Assembly (NCBI GenBank): GCA_004369085.1
Contig: ML210319.1
Location: 1 to 64,000, forward strand
Length of the DNA stretch: 64,000 nucleotides
Direction: 5' to 3'
Source: Coprinopsis marcescibilis
Taxonomy: Eukaryota; Basidiomycota; Agaricomycetes; Agaricales; Psathyrellaceae
In this document: positions 48,441-59,976 of the stretch, piece by piece
Position numbering within the stretch: position 1 is the first letter of the stretch
Layout of the letters: every line of letters begins with the position of its first letter
Translations under genes and position numbers: made by a program
Notes under the pieces: model-generated
What the model was told of the DNA's origin: nothing
What the model saw: the letters and a program-made list of their open reading frames with translations, nothing else
The model's database searches: none

Positions 48441-50607
48441 ATGGCAGCCCCACTACGTTCGCTGCCTCCAGCCACAAAACGGCGTAAAGTCGAACATTCA
48501 CATCCATCTGCCTCTGCTTCGTCGTCCAAAAACACCTTGGAACAGATCAAAAAACTGGAGGAGGACATATCGAAAGCCTTGAAGAACGAGACATCACTTA
48601 ACGCGCTCGCCGACCTCGTCCACATCGTTTTGCAGTCAAAGGATGCAGGAGAGACCTCGAAGGGCATTTATGCTCTCTACAGAACATTTGTGAGCTTGGT
48701 TGGGGCAGGGAAGCTCGCACTCGTGGGCGGAGATGAGGCTGCGAAGAAAGTGAGGGCATGGTTGTGGGAGAGGTTGAATGCGTATGCGGATTATCTCGTG
48801 AGGTTAATGAAGGATGAAGAGAAGATCTTGAGGGTAAGCTTAGCCTTCTTACTTTCTGTATACCGAGTACTCACCTTTTAATACCAGACATCGGCCTTGC
48901 AAATCCTGTTCTCTCTCCAAAAGCACCTGTCGAGCTCGCTTTCGTCTGCGACTTCGCAGCCGCAGTTCCACGTAGGGCATTTCAAAAAGATCGTAAATGG
49001 TCTATTGCTGTGTCCTGCTTCAGCTAGGACCAAGAGCGCAAACGATGAGGGGACGATTGAACCGGATGTGCTAGACCTGTTTTACGAAACGTGGTTCAGT
49101 GTGCACGACGATATCCGGTGGTTCTTTTTGCGTGAAGCTGCGTAAGTTCCTTCTTCTCGTGAAACCTCGTTGCTACAGCCTGCTAACTTCAATATACAGG
49201 ACTACGATAACGAGATCCACATCTAAACCCTCCTTGTCGACCACTAAAAACCTTCTCAGCATCCTCGAAAAGCTCGCCACCTTCCCAACAGAGCAGAAAG
49301 AGCTAGACGCATGGTGGGTGCCCGAACTCGGGAGCAAACCACCCAAGCCCAAGAAGCTGCGTGCGGATGAGGACGAAGGCGACGACGTCGCGCCCCCTGC
49401 CGGAGACGAGGAAGAAGAAGACGACTGGAGAAAATTCTTCGACGAACCCGCTCCTTCAACCGACGACAAGAAACCGACAGCAACCGCGCGGTTGCACCAA
49501 CTCACAGTGCACCAGTCCCTCCACTCGCTCGCGTCCCACAAGGCCGTGTTCACGAGAGCATGGTTGGCGCTGCTGCCGGCTGTGGAGGCTGCGGGGGATA
49601 GGGAGGAGAGGCGGGCGTTGAGTGTGAGGGTGTTGAATGTGATGCACCGTGGTGTGCTCCCGCATCTGACCAGACCGATTTTGGCGATGGATTGGATCGG
49701 GAACTGCGTTGATATGGGTGGTTCGGTTGGTCTGTTGGCTCTGAACGGCCTGTTTACGCTGATGAAAGAGTACAATCTGTAAGCTTCGTTGCTCTTCTCC
49801 TCTGAAACGGTGCACTAACGAGCTTTACAGCGACTACCCATCATTCTACACGCGCTTGTACGCGTTTTTGGACCGGGACGTCCTTCACCTCAAGCACCGT
49901 GCGAGGTTCTTCCGCATGACGGATCTGTTCTTGAGCTCTACGTACGTGCTGTTTTGCGTTTTTGTTTTCTATCGCTGACACAACGCAAGATAGGCATTTA
50001 CCAGCGACGCTCCTTGCTTCGTTTATCAAGCGGCTGAGCCGACTGAGCCTTAACGCCCCTCCTAGTGCCGTTGTGATGATCATACCTTTCACATACAATA
50101 TCCTGAAGAAACATCCTGCGCTCATGGTTATGATACATAGGAGCGCAGAGGATGGCGCGGACGGTGTGTTTGCCTCTCCTTGCTCAATAATCGCTCACTA
50201 ACATTGACTTATGGATGCAGATCCGTACCTCCCAACCGAACCCAACCCGCTCTCGACAAACGCATTGCAGAGCTCGCTGTGGGAGCTGTACACACACAAA
50301 CAACACTGGCATGCGAGTGTGAGCACGCTGTGCAAAATCTTTGAAGAGGCGTTTACGAAGCCGAGTTATGCGATGGAAGACTTTTTGGATCATACATATG
50401 GGACAGTGAGTGGCGTCTTGAAATCGTTCATTAACAGGAATTTATCTCGTTATACAGCTCATGGAAACGGATGTGAACCGAAAGATTAAAAAGGAGCCGC
50501 CTCTCGCGATGGAGTGTGATGCCAAGGTTGATATGTTCCCAAGTGGGGAGGACGAGGAGAGGAAGGCAAAGGGTGGGGATTTGGTAAGTGAGTTGTGGAC
50601 GTTTTAG
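48441..50607 (+). CDS. NOC4: Nucleolar complex protein 4 (NOC4/Utp19, CBF/Mak21 domain)
   Basis: Seven exons (48441-48833, 48888-49141, 49200-49778, 49831-49941, 49994-50163, 50221-50405, 50458-50607) give 613 residues. The N-terminus has a basic KRRKVEH nuclear-import motif. A helical region follows, then an acidic insert (DEDEGDDVAPPAGDEEEE). The CBF/Mak21 domain at about 330-570 reads LPHLTRPILAMDWIGNCVDMGG, LNGLFTLMKEYNLDYPSFY, LYAFLDRDVLHLKHRARFFR, HLPATLLASFIKRLSRLSL. In yeast Noc4 pairs with Nop14 and is needed for 40S subunit assembly and export. The C-terminus ends SELWTF by reading through a cryptic gtaagt at 50584. Confidence 0.9.
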
Positions 50608-50854
50608 GACGTAGAAAGAAACATTGTAGACAAGGAGGGTATGGAATAGAACCGGTTGTGTCTCCATACAATGTAGTTCTGACCTCTCAGCTCTGATGGA
50701 CAGCCTCAAGTCCTGTTCTCCCAACCTCACTCTCGTCTGTTATTAGTAGGGTGTGTGTACCCGACTAAGTGCGAGAACAAAAGCAGTGAAATGAAATGGA
50801 TTCGCCACATATCGTCTGATACACAACGCAAATGTACAGGTACAAATTCTATAT

Positions 50855-52309
50855 CTACTCCTCTTCTTCCTCGTCGCCACTGACCTCTGCGTTCTCCTGG
50901 CCAGCCTTGAGCATGAGGTTGGCAAGGTCCTGCTCTTCGGTTTCCGAGACTGCTTTGGGCTGAAATCGAACGTCAGCAAGGTAAGAGAGAGGTAGGACGA
51001 ACGCACCTTCATCTTCAGCACCAAATTTCCTCCTTGCTTCTCGATCGTGGTCTGGATGGACTCGATGGCCCGTTCCAGGCGTTCCACAGCGGCGTACTAC
51101 ATCGTGATTAGATTTATACCTCGGGTAGAGGATCCTGACTCACCTTATCAGTAGCGTTCGTGCTCAAGATGTAGAGAGGGGGTGCAACGAGCTTGGCCTT
51201 GATAGGCACGGCCTCTGTGCTCTGCTTCTCGCCTGCCCTCAGGGCCTTTTTGATGGCGTCGATTCCGGCGGGGGTGTAGCATGTGAGCTCAATGTCAGCT
51301 CGCAGCTTGATGGGCTGGGGTGTAAGACGTTTCGCGATGGTTTGTTTGAGGAGGTTGAGGGTTGATTCGGGGACTGGGGCGGTGAGGGAGTTGAATACGA
51401 CGTCTGGTTCGCTGTTGTGGATATTAGATTAGATTAGATGCAATTGAAGACAAAAGCTCACGTCAAGGCAAGCTTAAACGCATCGTAAGTGTGGCCGTAG
51501 GTCTTTGCGAGCGGCCAGGCAATAGTTTCGTAAAGCTGTTCCAGTTTCTCTTCCTCGTTCTGGTTGGACCCTGGGAGATGCTGCTCGTTCTCTGCTGCGG
51601 CGTGCGCCGCTGCTGCCTCCTCGTCGGGTACTTCGCCGCCCTTGATTGCCTGCCTTGCACGGCGGGCAGCTCGCTTGGTGTCGCGGTCGTGTGTCTGTTG
51701 CTGATGTTGGTCTGCAGAGCTTGGTTCGGCAGAGACGTCTCCAGGGATAGAAGAAGGAATTTTTGAGGCAACGTGGCGGAGGATGGACGATACGGCTTTG
51801 CTTTTCATGTATCTTTCCTCGCACTTCACAATATCCTCTGGGGAGACACGACGTTTTGAGAGATCGATATAGCCTTTTGGTTGGATTTGTCAAGGTGGTT
51901 GTAGTTGAATGTATTAGAGGTTTTGCTTACCTTTTTCTTTGTCGACACGGAGCACGACGACTACTTCATTCCTACCCACCCTGATCAGCTTTTGCACGGA
52001 TCTGATACGACGCCGGGAGAGTTCTGAAAGCAGGATCATTCCTTCGGTGTTGTCATATTCCAGCTATACATTCCAATCCAATCCACCCAGACAGCACCGC
52101 AGATCCCAACCCAGTCCACCACCCAATTCACACAGCAAAGCAAAGCAATCCGAAAAACGAAGGAGCAACAGTGAGTCATATATTCTCCCTACAAGCTCGA
52201 TGAAAAAAAGGCTCACCAGCTTGACGTATGCACCCATCTCGGCGATCTGACGGACCTGGACCATGACCAGTTCGTCGACTTCGGGGTATTTTTGCTCGTA
52301 GTACCGCAT
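50855..52309 (-). CDS. SUI2: Translation initiation factor 2 subunit alpha
   Basis: Starts [20 protein letters not shown] and continues [30 protein letters not shown]. It therefore holds the S1 domain and the SELSRRR stretch with the regulatory Ser that Gcn2-type kinases phosphorylate. The first intron is long for this window, about 150 nt. A Q/E/A-rich insert follows ILRHVASKI and is probably a lineage-specific loop. The C-terminal domain includes [20 protein letters not shown]. The last exon (about 50855-50960) encodes [17 protein letters not shown] and an acidic tail ending in a run of Glu. The protein delivers initiator Met-tRNA as part of the eIF2 complex. Confidence 0.93.
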
Positions 52310-52390
52310 CTTTGCTAGGAGGTTGTTGGGACTAAGGGAGAGATTGTGACTGTCACTAAATTGATTGGGATTACTGAGGATCGTTATCAG

Positions 52391-52433
52391 CTAAACCCTA
52401 ACCCTACATATATTCCGCCCTGGGTTAGGGTTC
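52391..52433. repeat. Short inverted telomere-like repeat in the eIF2-alpha promoter
   Basis: Reads aaaccctaaccct at 52393-52405 and, after a 16-base spacer, gggttagggtt at 52422-52432. It is a palindrome of two telomere-type TTAGGG units, 80-125 bases upstream of the eIF2-alpha ATG. Confidence 0.75.
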
Positions 52434-52583
52434 GGAATGAAGCACCACATCGGAAGCTACTTGGAGGATTCGATTTATTTCACTCACTCGCCACACATCG
52501 TAGAGAAAAGGAAAATAAAAGGTTCATTTCAAAAGTCGTATTCGCTACTCTGTACATTATACTCTTGATATTACTACTGACCC

Positions 52584-53978
52584 CTACACATCCATACCCT
52601 CCCCAACCCGGACAGTTCTGACCTCCCACATACCTCCACCCCACCTAGGCATTTCAAGCCCTACAAACCCCACATCCTCACCCAACCAATCCACCCTCCG
52701 AACACCACCCTTGAGCATCCCCAAATCCCCTCTACACCGCACTCTATACGCTCCCTCAATCTGTTCTCTATCCTCCGCCGTCATCTCGGCATTGTAGTAG
52801 TCCGCTAGAGTTATGGGCTGCATGAGGCTGCTGTAGATCCCACTGAGGACATCCGAGATGAGCAGGCCGTTCGGGTTGCCGCTTTTGACAAGGATGGGCC
52901 AGGGGAGCTTGGGGTGGTAGAGGTGTAGTTGGTGGATAGGGGGTGTGGTTGCGAGTTGCAGGAGGTGCAGGTCCGTGATGGGCCCGTTGCTGGTCGGCAA
53001 ATGGAGGAGATACGCGCTGAATGGACTGCTGCGCAGGTCGTAGTAGTATGTTGGTGGAGGAGGAGAGGGAAGGCTGAGGAGAGGGTTCAGGATGAGTGAA
53101 CGATGGAACGGTGTCCCGCTTGGTGCGCCGTATGGTGCGGAGAAACGTGAGCCGTCGTCGGTGAGGAATGCTTTGAAGTGGAGGTATTTTTTGCGGATCC
53201 AGGCGCTGGATGGCGGGACGTAGGATGCCCGCCAGTGTGCTGGTCGGTGTCGTTGGGTTGTGCCTTTGGCTGAAACGGAGGAGTGATTGAAGGAGGCGTT
53301 GCGGAGGAGGGTGCTGGTGGCGATGTTGGGGGGAGGGGAGAAGTACTGCTGCGAATGGGCTGGAGGCGGGGATGCTGGAGGCATGTAACGTTGGAGAGCT
53401 GCTGAGGCAGCTGCGGCAGCCGTAATCGAGGTGATGCTGGTGTCGGTGGGAGAGAGGACACGAGTGACATCGGCTGGAGTGGTTATGGCTAGGGCAGAGG
53501 AGGGGCCGCCTACGCGGGCTGGACTTGCTAGCACACGGTTCACATTGGCATTCCCGTTCCCATTTACAGCCCCATTGCCATTACGATTTCCACCCTTCTT
53601 TCGTCGCTTGCGGCCTCCAACGGGTACGAGAGGTTGTGTGACCCCTCTTCCTTCCGGGGCATCACCTTCGTCTTCAGTGCAAGTTTCCTCTGTGATCCCA
53701 ACCGTCGCTTCCCTCGTCCCAAATCCCGTGTTATTTGGAGGGTATACGGTATACCCAGTACCATAATTCTGGGGATATTGGTAGTACATGTTTCCGTTGT
53801 ACCCTCCGTTGTTATTAGCGTAATTGGCGTAATGGCTGTAGGGAGAGCTTTGGGCCTGTGCCTGTGCGTTATGCCAGTACATTTGCCATGCCCAGGCGGT
53901 AGCGGGCGAGAGGTGGGGAAGGTTGAGGCCCTCGATGTCGAGATTGAGCTTTCCATTAGACCAGGATCCGGGGTTCAT
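52584..53978 (-). CDS. DUF6699-type basidiomycete protein
   Basis: A single exon of 464 residues starting MNPGSWSNGKLNLDIEG. The N-terminal half is low-complexity: Q/N/Y-rich, then a basic GGRKRRKKGGNRNGNG stretch, then an Ala run. The conserved region starts near residue 270 and contains GTPFHRSLILNPLL, YYDLRSSPFSAYL, LPWPILVKSGNPNGLLISDVLSGIYSSL and VDWLGEDVGFVGLEM. I know this pattern as DUF6699, frequent in agaricomycetes and without assigned function. A conserved WP-I-x-V ... V-T/S-V-x-D-V-L core is visible. A 5'-untranslated intron may lie at 54005-54060. Confidence 0.75.
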   Translation of the reverse strand: MNPGSWSNGKLNLDIEGLNLPHLSPATAWAWQMYWHNAQAQAQSSPYSHYANYANNNGGYNGNMYYQYPQNYGTGYTVYPPNNTGFGTREATVGITEETCTEDEGDAPEGRGVTQPLVPVGGRKRRKKGGNRNGNGAVNGNGNANVNRVLASPARVGGPSSALAITTPADVTRVLSPTDTSITSITAAAAASAALQRYMPPASPPPAHSQQYFSPPPNIATSTLLRNASFNHSSVSAKGTTQRHRPAHWRASYVPPSSAWIRKKYLHFKAFLTDDGSRFSAPYGAPSGTPFHRSLILNPLLSLPSPPPPTYYYDLRSSPFSAYLLHLPTSNGPITDLHLLQLATTPPIHQLHLYHPKLPWPILVKSGNPNGLLISDVLSGIYSSLMQPITLADYYNAEMTAEDREQIEGAYRVRCRGDLGMLKGGVRRVDWLGEDVGFVGLEMPRWGGGMWEVRTVRVGEGMDV

Positions 53979-54096
53979 TCCTCCCCTCGTTTGTGGTCTG
54001 TCAGCAGTAGGCCTAACGACAGGTTAGTCGCGGGAAGGGGAAAGGCGAGCAGCGGACGTACGTCATGTTATAAAGCAAGGCGAATTGAATCGAATG

Positions 54097-54543
54097 CTAG
54101 GTATATTCGAGGATGGTGTAGCTGCCCGGGAAGATCAAAGCTAGAGGTGCGAGAAACAGTCCGAACAGAAAGGTAATGGGTGTGAGCTGGGTTGTCGCTT
54201 CAAAGTCGAATTTCAATTCGATATCGAGGGTCTTGGTAGATGGCTTGAAGTCAGGGTAGTCGTCAGAGGTGAAGAACAAGCTGAAGTTGTTGTTCCCGAT
54301 CCTCTTCATGCTACAGTGGCTAGCTTGAGTGCTTGGTGCGGGTGGTGCAAGAATAAGTGTCGCAAGGCTGCTATCTGGTTCTTTGACTCGAAGCACTGTA
54401 TCAAGCGAGAGTAGCTCGAAGGTGTAAGAAGGAGTTAAAGAGAAAGGCAAGAGAGAGATCCTGAATGAGCCAGTCGTCCATTTTGCTTGCTGCTTCCAGC
54501 CCTGGCTTGAAAGCCACTGTTCCATTGTTCGTGTGTGGCTCAT
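54097..54543 (-). CDS. Hypothetical protein with one C-terminal membrane segment
   Basis: An uninterrupted frame of 148 residues from ATG (54543), MSHTRTMEQWLSSQGWKQQ. It ends in a hydrophobic stretch (PITFLFGLFLAPLALIFPG) and a short tail. I recognise no family. It has no intron support and lies close to the DUF6699 gene on the same strand, so it could be a real small gene or a chance frame. Confidence 0.35.
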   Translation of the reverse strand: MSHTRTMEQWLSSQGWKQQAKWTTGSFRISLLPFSLTPSYTFELLSLDTVLRVKEPDSSLATLILAPPAPSTQASHCSMKRIGNNNFSLFFTSDDYPDFKPSTKTLDIELKFDFEATTQLTPITFLFGLFLAPLALIFPGSYTILEYT

Positions 54544-55987
54544 TGTTCACATCCCTTGTCCTTCCCAGCCTGAGGGTAGACTATGCGGTGTGTGAACCAG
54601 CTATTATGCATGTTAGCTTTGTAGAAAGGGCTTTGGAGACGTGCCCCATTGTCCTAAGCAAGCTTGCATGCAACCCGAGCATGCTAAACAAGGACGCCTG
54701 CCACGTCGCATTGTTCGTATGGATCTAGGTGTGTGCGTCTCGAATTTATTATATCGACGCTGTAAAATAAGGAGGCCGTGGGCGTCAATTTGCGCGATCC
54801 TCACCAGGCTATACCTTGGACTAGATCTGAGGCTTTTGGTAGTGCAGGAGGCGCTGCCATGCCTTCGGTTGCTCCGGTCCCCGGAACAAGAGGTGCACAA
54901 ACAAGTGCTTATGTAAAATGTTTGGCTGCCTCTTCGGTCATGCTCTTGCAAGGGGTATCAGAGATATGCGCTTCTAGCCTCAACAAGAATCAAAAGATCC
55001 TCTGGCATAATAACATATATGGTTCCGAAGCAGTTTTAACTGTGAAGTTCAGAACAGCGTTGACCATGGTGTAGCTCATCCGGTGTGTGGTCGTGTTTGG
55101 ATAGGAAGGTTGATGCCGGCACTGGAATCGGCATTATCCGGCAAACCCCTGTCCTGGTCGCAGGATGAAAAGTTTTGGCTGGTCGCCATTCACCTGCACA
55201 AAATATTTGGGAACAGTGACAAACCCCTGCGCTGGCAGTTACATAGGGCTAGTGGGCACCTGTTAGACAGAGACGGTTTAGCCTGAGGTTGGGACGGCTC
55301 AAGGGCTAGGCATGGTAATGTCCGCCGCGGGATATTGAGAGTATAGTCAGAACAATGGTTTAGCCTCGTCATCTCCACCACACTGCAGCCTTTAGAGCTT
55401 CTCTTCTGCTTCTAATTGAGTACTATCGCCTAGTTTGATTGAATCACTTTTTTGAACGAAAACGGTTGGCTGCGTTGGCCAAATTCCGTCAGAAGCGGAA
55501 GTGTTATCACGGTCGAGCGCTTAATGATAGCTCTATGGATCCCGGCAGGCTCCACGGATTTATAGACTTGATGAGTTTTCTGAACCACCACGCCCACATT
55601 CTAGCAGCCTGCTCATCGAATACTTTGCTCAATTCTATACTTACACGTTGTGGCTGGTTTTTGCACAGCCAGCGCTGAGGACCGCGTTAGTGTAATAGAA
55701 TTCCTTGATAGGAATCAGGGGTCGAAACAATACAAGGGAATTTAGCCGCTGAACTTTGAATATGCATCAAGAATTATATTTGAGCCTTCGCGCGCGGAGT
55801 TCTGTCCTGTGTCTAGACGCACATGGCTCTCGGAAAGAATCAACCTTGGAATAATCTGTACGCAAGCCCTCCGAGCTCTCCGCTACATAGTGACTATAAT
55901 CGCAGAGATTGGGGCTATAAAAGCGCTCAAAAATACATCTGAAACCTTCCAGTTCTAGAACCCAAGCATCTTCTCAGGCTAACCCCT
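54544..55987. other. Intergenic, 1.4 kb
   Basis: No supported gene apart from the TATA element at 55916 serving the secreted-protein gene at 55988. Several short frames lack splice or family evidence. Confidence 0.4.
55916..55924 (+). promoter_or_regulatory. TATA element of the secreted-protein family
   Basis: Reads GGGGCTATAAAAGCGC, 72 bases before the ATG at 55988. It is a variant of the CTATAAAAGCTGC element of the two closer paralogues. Confidence 0.6.
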
Positions 55988-56685
55988 ATGAAGTATACAA
56001 ATACCACTTTCTTCGCGCTTGTCGCTCTCCTTGCTACTGGGATAACCAACGCAGCTGATGTTCCCATCTACGCCGGCAATGACTGCGACAGCAGCAGCTG
56101 GGTGCAGTGCGGAAACCTGAGCTGTCAAACCTGCTGCATTGGGCAAGGGTTCTCTGCAAAGGTTACTGGGTCCGATTACGGGTGAGTACTCTCTTGACTA
56201 GCCTTCTTTCTCCAAGCCTTCAATACATACAGCTGTCTGACGCCCTGTATGGCAGCCTCACGACAGCATTCTCTCAAAGCACCTGCGGAGGGGATGTTTA
56301 TACGGTTTCTCACACCGAGTACTGCCTCAGACCAAGTTTCATCGTCAGTAAGTCTTCAAAGCTCATGAAGTGCCCAACCCTTGTTGCTCACCTTGCTATC
56401 ATGCTCATTGAAGCCCGTTCTGTGTTATGGAGAACCTTGCCTGGCGAGATTATCGATGATGATACCGGAGAAATTATACCAGTTCCGCCATCTGGTAATC
56501 CAGTGGAGTGTGTCAATGAGCCTCGCGAAGTCGATAGTTTCGGATACATCGACGAGGAGACGGGAGAAGAAGTCGTCTATATGATCCCCGATGATCGTCG
56601 AGAAGCTATTCTTGCGGCAGTTGCAACAGGAGACAACGCGGCTGTGAAGGCCAATGCGGCCGGGCTCAGCCCTGTTTCTTATTAG
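55988..56685 (+). CDS. Secreted small cysteine protein, paralogue 1
   Basis: Exons 55988-56181, 56256-56347 and 56414-56685 give 185 residues. The signal peptide is FFALVALLATGITNA. The mature N-terminus has DVPIYAGNDCDSSSWVQCGN and CQTCCIGQ. The middle has CGGDVYTVSHTEYC. The C-terminal domain is shared with the paralogues: SFGYIDEETGEEVVYMIP, DDRREAILAAVATGD, KANAAGL. All three genes of the family have introns in the same phases. Using the AG at 56255 for the first acceptor restores alignment with the paralogue. Function unknown; a secreted effector-like or cell-surface role is possible. Confidence 0.72.
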
Positions 56686-57708
56686 GCTTGATATCGCTGA
56701 GGACTCTGGCCTGACCATCGAGAGTGCCAGAGCAGGACCCTACAGGTTATCATCTAAATACTAGCTGCGCCAGCCAACGTCCTGTAATGAATGAATAATG
56801 ATTGAAAATTGCTTCGTGTACAAGACAGGGCATCTCTGAGCCGTGATACTGCGGCAGCTCAGAGGAGAGCTTGAGGCTAATACGTGGAGGTCGAGTGCTT
56901 TCATTTGCACAAAGCATATCAACGCCCTATTTCATATGTCGAAGACCTAGCTGTTAAACGCGTTCACTGTGACGTCACTCCGTCTCTCCTTCGCCTCTGC
57001 ACTTGATGTTACCTGTGGGCTGGACTTGCTGATAGGACTAAAAGGAATGCAAACCTCTTCGTCTTCCCCCGGCATGCCGTATCTGATAGTCGATGTAAGT
57101 CCACGCCCCTCCAGATCATTAGTTACAAGTCTAAGCATCCACATGTATCTCGGGCTTAGTGGCATACACGAGCGTTCTCTATCCCGATACCACACTCATG
57201 CACACAAAGCAAATCCTAGGGTAAACCTTGATTGCACATTCAATTCCCCAGGGACCAGCCAAATTCTCTCAAGGCTGACACACTGTCAAGACTATTATGA
57301 ACATTCTGGACCGCTCGTAACAGCCCTCGCTTCTCCGATTATGCTTGCCACGTTCTGCGCGCTTATTAACAAGCTCATCAAGACAATCAATTGTTAGGCT
57401 TATATATTGCACGTGCACCTCTAGCATGCCGTGTAGTTTGTCAATCCCATCACCGGAGTGTGCGCCATATCGCCTAATGGTACCATACGAAGGAGCTATA
57501 CCTCCGTGTCCGAAGGGAGCCGCATCATCTAGACTCCTCGCTGATGGTAAAGTGAGCGCCGAAGGTGGACCCCTCATCCAGAATATGCAATGGCTCCGTT
57601 TTCTGCGCTTTAGCTACCCTATAAAAGCTGCTAAAGTCACAGGAAGTGTATTCAGACACATCTGTCCCCTATCTCTGCAAACTAACTCTAGTGTCAGAAC
57701 CTACGATC
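56686..57708. other. Intergenic, 1 kb
   Basis: Promoter region of paralogue 2. Frames at 56950-57400 are open in both directions but have no start, splice or family support. Confidence 0.4.
57620..57627 (+). promoter_or_regulatory. TATA element of the secreted-protein family
   Basis: Reads CCTATAAAAGCTGC, 89 bases before the ATG at 57709. Confidence 0.7.
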
Positions 57709-58409
57709 ATGTTGGCACGCCCTTCGACTCTGCTTTCGCTTACTGCTCTTATTGCAGCCCAAATAGCCAATGCAGTGGACATCCGAGTTTACCAGACAAG
57801 CGATAACTGCAATGCCAACACATTCATACAATGCTCCAACGTTAACACGGCAGCCTGCTGCACCACCAACAACGGGAGATCAGCCTTTGTTACTGGAAAC
57901 TTTGGGTAGGTCTCCTTTGATGACACATGAATGACTCGGCGAGAATTCTGCTGACATTTCTCAATATCGCATTTAGTACCGTCACCGCGTACGACGTACA
58001 GGCTTGCGGCAACTCGGGACCACGAGTACGAACGAGTGCTGGTAGATGTCTTTGGCCCGGTGTGAATTTCGTCAGTGAGTATCCATCCCTCTCCTCTTTG
58101 AATATCCGAAGTCGTTGAGCACCCACGGCCATTCTTCAAGTCCGGGCAGTCAAGTGGGAGCCTGTCGCATTCCCTTCCTCCGCACGCCAAAGCGAAGTGG
58201 TTAGCGATGGTCCTGACTCGGAGCAAACTGCTTCGGCAAGTGCCCAATGCCTTGAAGCCAACAGCTTTGGATACATCGACGAGGTGACTGGAGAAGAGGT
58301 CATTTACACAATTCCCGATGATCGCAGGGCCGCGATCCTTGATGCGGTCGGGAAAGGAGATCGTGCGGCTTTGAAGGCCAACTCCCTTGGGCTTGACCGC
58401 GTCCAGTAG
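57709..58409 (+). CDS. Secreted small cysteine protein, paralogue 2
   Basis: Exons 57709-57905, 57977-58074 and 58141-58409 give 187 residues. Signal peptide LLSLTALIAAQIANA, then VDIRVYQTSDNC, FIQCSNVNTAACCTTNNG, DVQACGNSGPRV, GRCLWPGVNFV. The C-terminal domain is SFGYIDEVTGEEVIYTIP, DDRRAAILDAVGKGD, ALKANSLGL. It is the closest relative of the broken copy at 45579-46253. Cys pattern in the mature protein: a lone Cys, a Cys, a CC pair, then two more. Family not recognised. Confidence 0.75.
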
Positions 58410-59203
58410 TAAAACACAGTCAATATTATATATCTCTGTAAGCAGATGGATTTACCGGTGTCTCTTTTCAAACCTGTTAGAAAGAGCGGATTAATTCTGA
58501 TAGTATATGCCAGACAGATGGTAGTATTGTTGTCACCGGAAGACTGGAAGACCGGCAAAGAAATCATCTGCAGGATTCCCGACGAGTGGCGATGCACTAA
58601 GGCCTACCGATTAGATTAGATTGAGGCATGGCTGTGCCACACAGTCAAGCGCGCTCCGCCGCGACTGGAACATATGGCCCTTGCTTCTGCCCATCGCCGG
58701 CAGCTCGACGCGACCGAGTCAGCCCAGCCAGCCAGTGTCCGTGCCTGGAGTGTCCCCGCGGACTACTCCAACGAGATAACCGACAGCGGTCACCACACAT
58801 GTGACCCTCCTCATAGACTGATGCTGCTGATATCATTGTATTTGTATGGCCGTTTGGACCGTATGCGAGGTTGGCTGTTATTGACCCAGGTATTCAAGCA
58901 AGCGGCACGCTTCTTTATCCTCTGTGGCTCGTGAATGAAGGAGAACTGGAACGGGAACGTGCTACGCGGCTGGTTGGATTGGATAGCTCACCGTGATTGT
59001 TATAATAACAGTGAATTTCGCCTGAAACCCGTTTCCGTCCATCAGAACTTTTTCTGCTTTCGATTGGATTTAAGCGGTATCCTCATAATTGGTCCATTAA
59101 GAGAGAATAAATACAATAGAACGACCTATTGGCAGCCATCAATCAGGACGGAACGGACACAAGAGGCTTGAAATACGCACTATACTAGGTTTGTCAATGG
59201 CGA
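58410..59203. other. Intergenic, 0.8 kb
   Basis: 3' flanks of paralogue 2 and the mL41 gene. Nothing recognised. Confidence 0.45.
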
Positions 59204-59806
59204 TCATTGTGCCAAAGGAGGTGTTGTAATAGGTTGAATGCCAGCAATCTTTGCCTTCTTCTTTTCCACCTTCTGCTCAGCATTCAGCCACGAAGGAGTC
59301 TTTCCAAGCGACTCTGGGCCCATCCTAGCTACCCGATCCTTCTCTCGCGAAACCCGGAGGAAGTGCTGTGGTGTCAGACCTCCTGCAGCCCTGAAGCGCC
59401 CATATGGTAGACGTTCTTCTTCCTTCGTCAGGTTGACTTTGACGGAAACGTATGGTTTGAGCTAGCCAATTCCGTCAACGTACAAACCAGACTCAAAGAT
59501 ACAGGACACGTACCGGTGAATTCTTGATCGTCTGAATGGGTGGGGCGACAAACACCCTAACCTTCTCGTCTATAAGCCGGTATTTCGCCTTTCCACCAAC
59601 GACATGTTTTCCAGGTGCGCCTGTTCGATGTCCACCGGGAAGAAACGCCTGTCGGGTACCTGAATTCGAGTTCCAGCTTTCGTGTCAGAACTCCCCTTGA
59701 CTCCCTCTATAAAGCGATACACACCTTTGTAGAAGTCTTTGTTACCCCTCTTGCCCGTAAGAGGCGCCCGTGAGGCCTTGGATAGCCTGGCTACTGTTGG
59801 GAACAT
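59204..59806 (-). CDS. MRPL27: Mitochondrial large-subunit ribosomal protein mL41
   Basis: Three exons, the first 59806-59725, give about 160 residues. The start MFPTVARLSKASRAPLTGKR looks like a mitochondrial targeting region. The signature is RGNKDFYKG joined across the intron to TRQAFLPGGHRTGAPGKHVV, then KAKYRLIDEKVRVFVAPPI, as in the MRP-L27/mL41 family. The C-terminus is basic (AEQKVEKKKAKIAGIQ). It is transcribed divergently from TSR3 across 170 bases, so the two ribosome-related genes share a promoter region. Confidence 0.88.
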
Positions 59807-59976
59807 CGAGCTGCGCTGTGAGCAAGAACTCGAACCCACCCTGCTCTACCATTGACGCGACAGCCATAATTCCCACGAGACGAAATTTGGTAGTCCGGAT
59901 CAACAGGCCCGGAGCGCCGCGACAGTCGGGAAATCACCGTCCTCAAGTGGCTCACTATCCACGACTCAATATTGCG

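Noticed and set aside
56950..57400. A possible gene between the two secreted-protein paralogues
   Set aside because: Both strands have open frames but there is no good start, no convincing intron pair and no recognisable motif.
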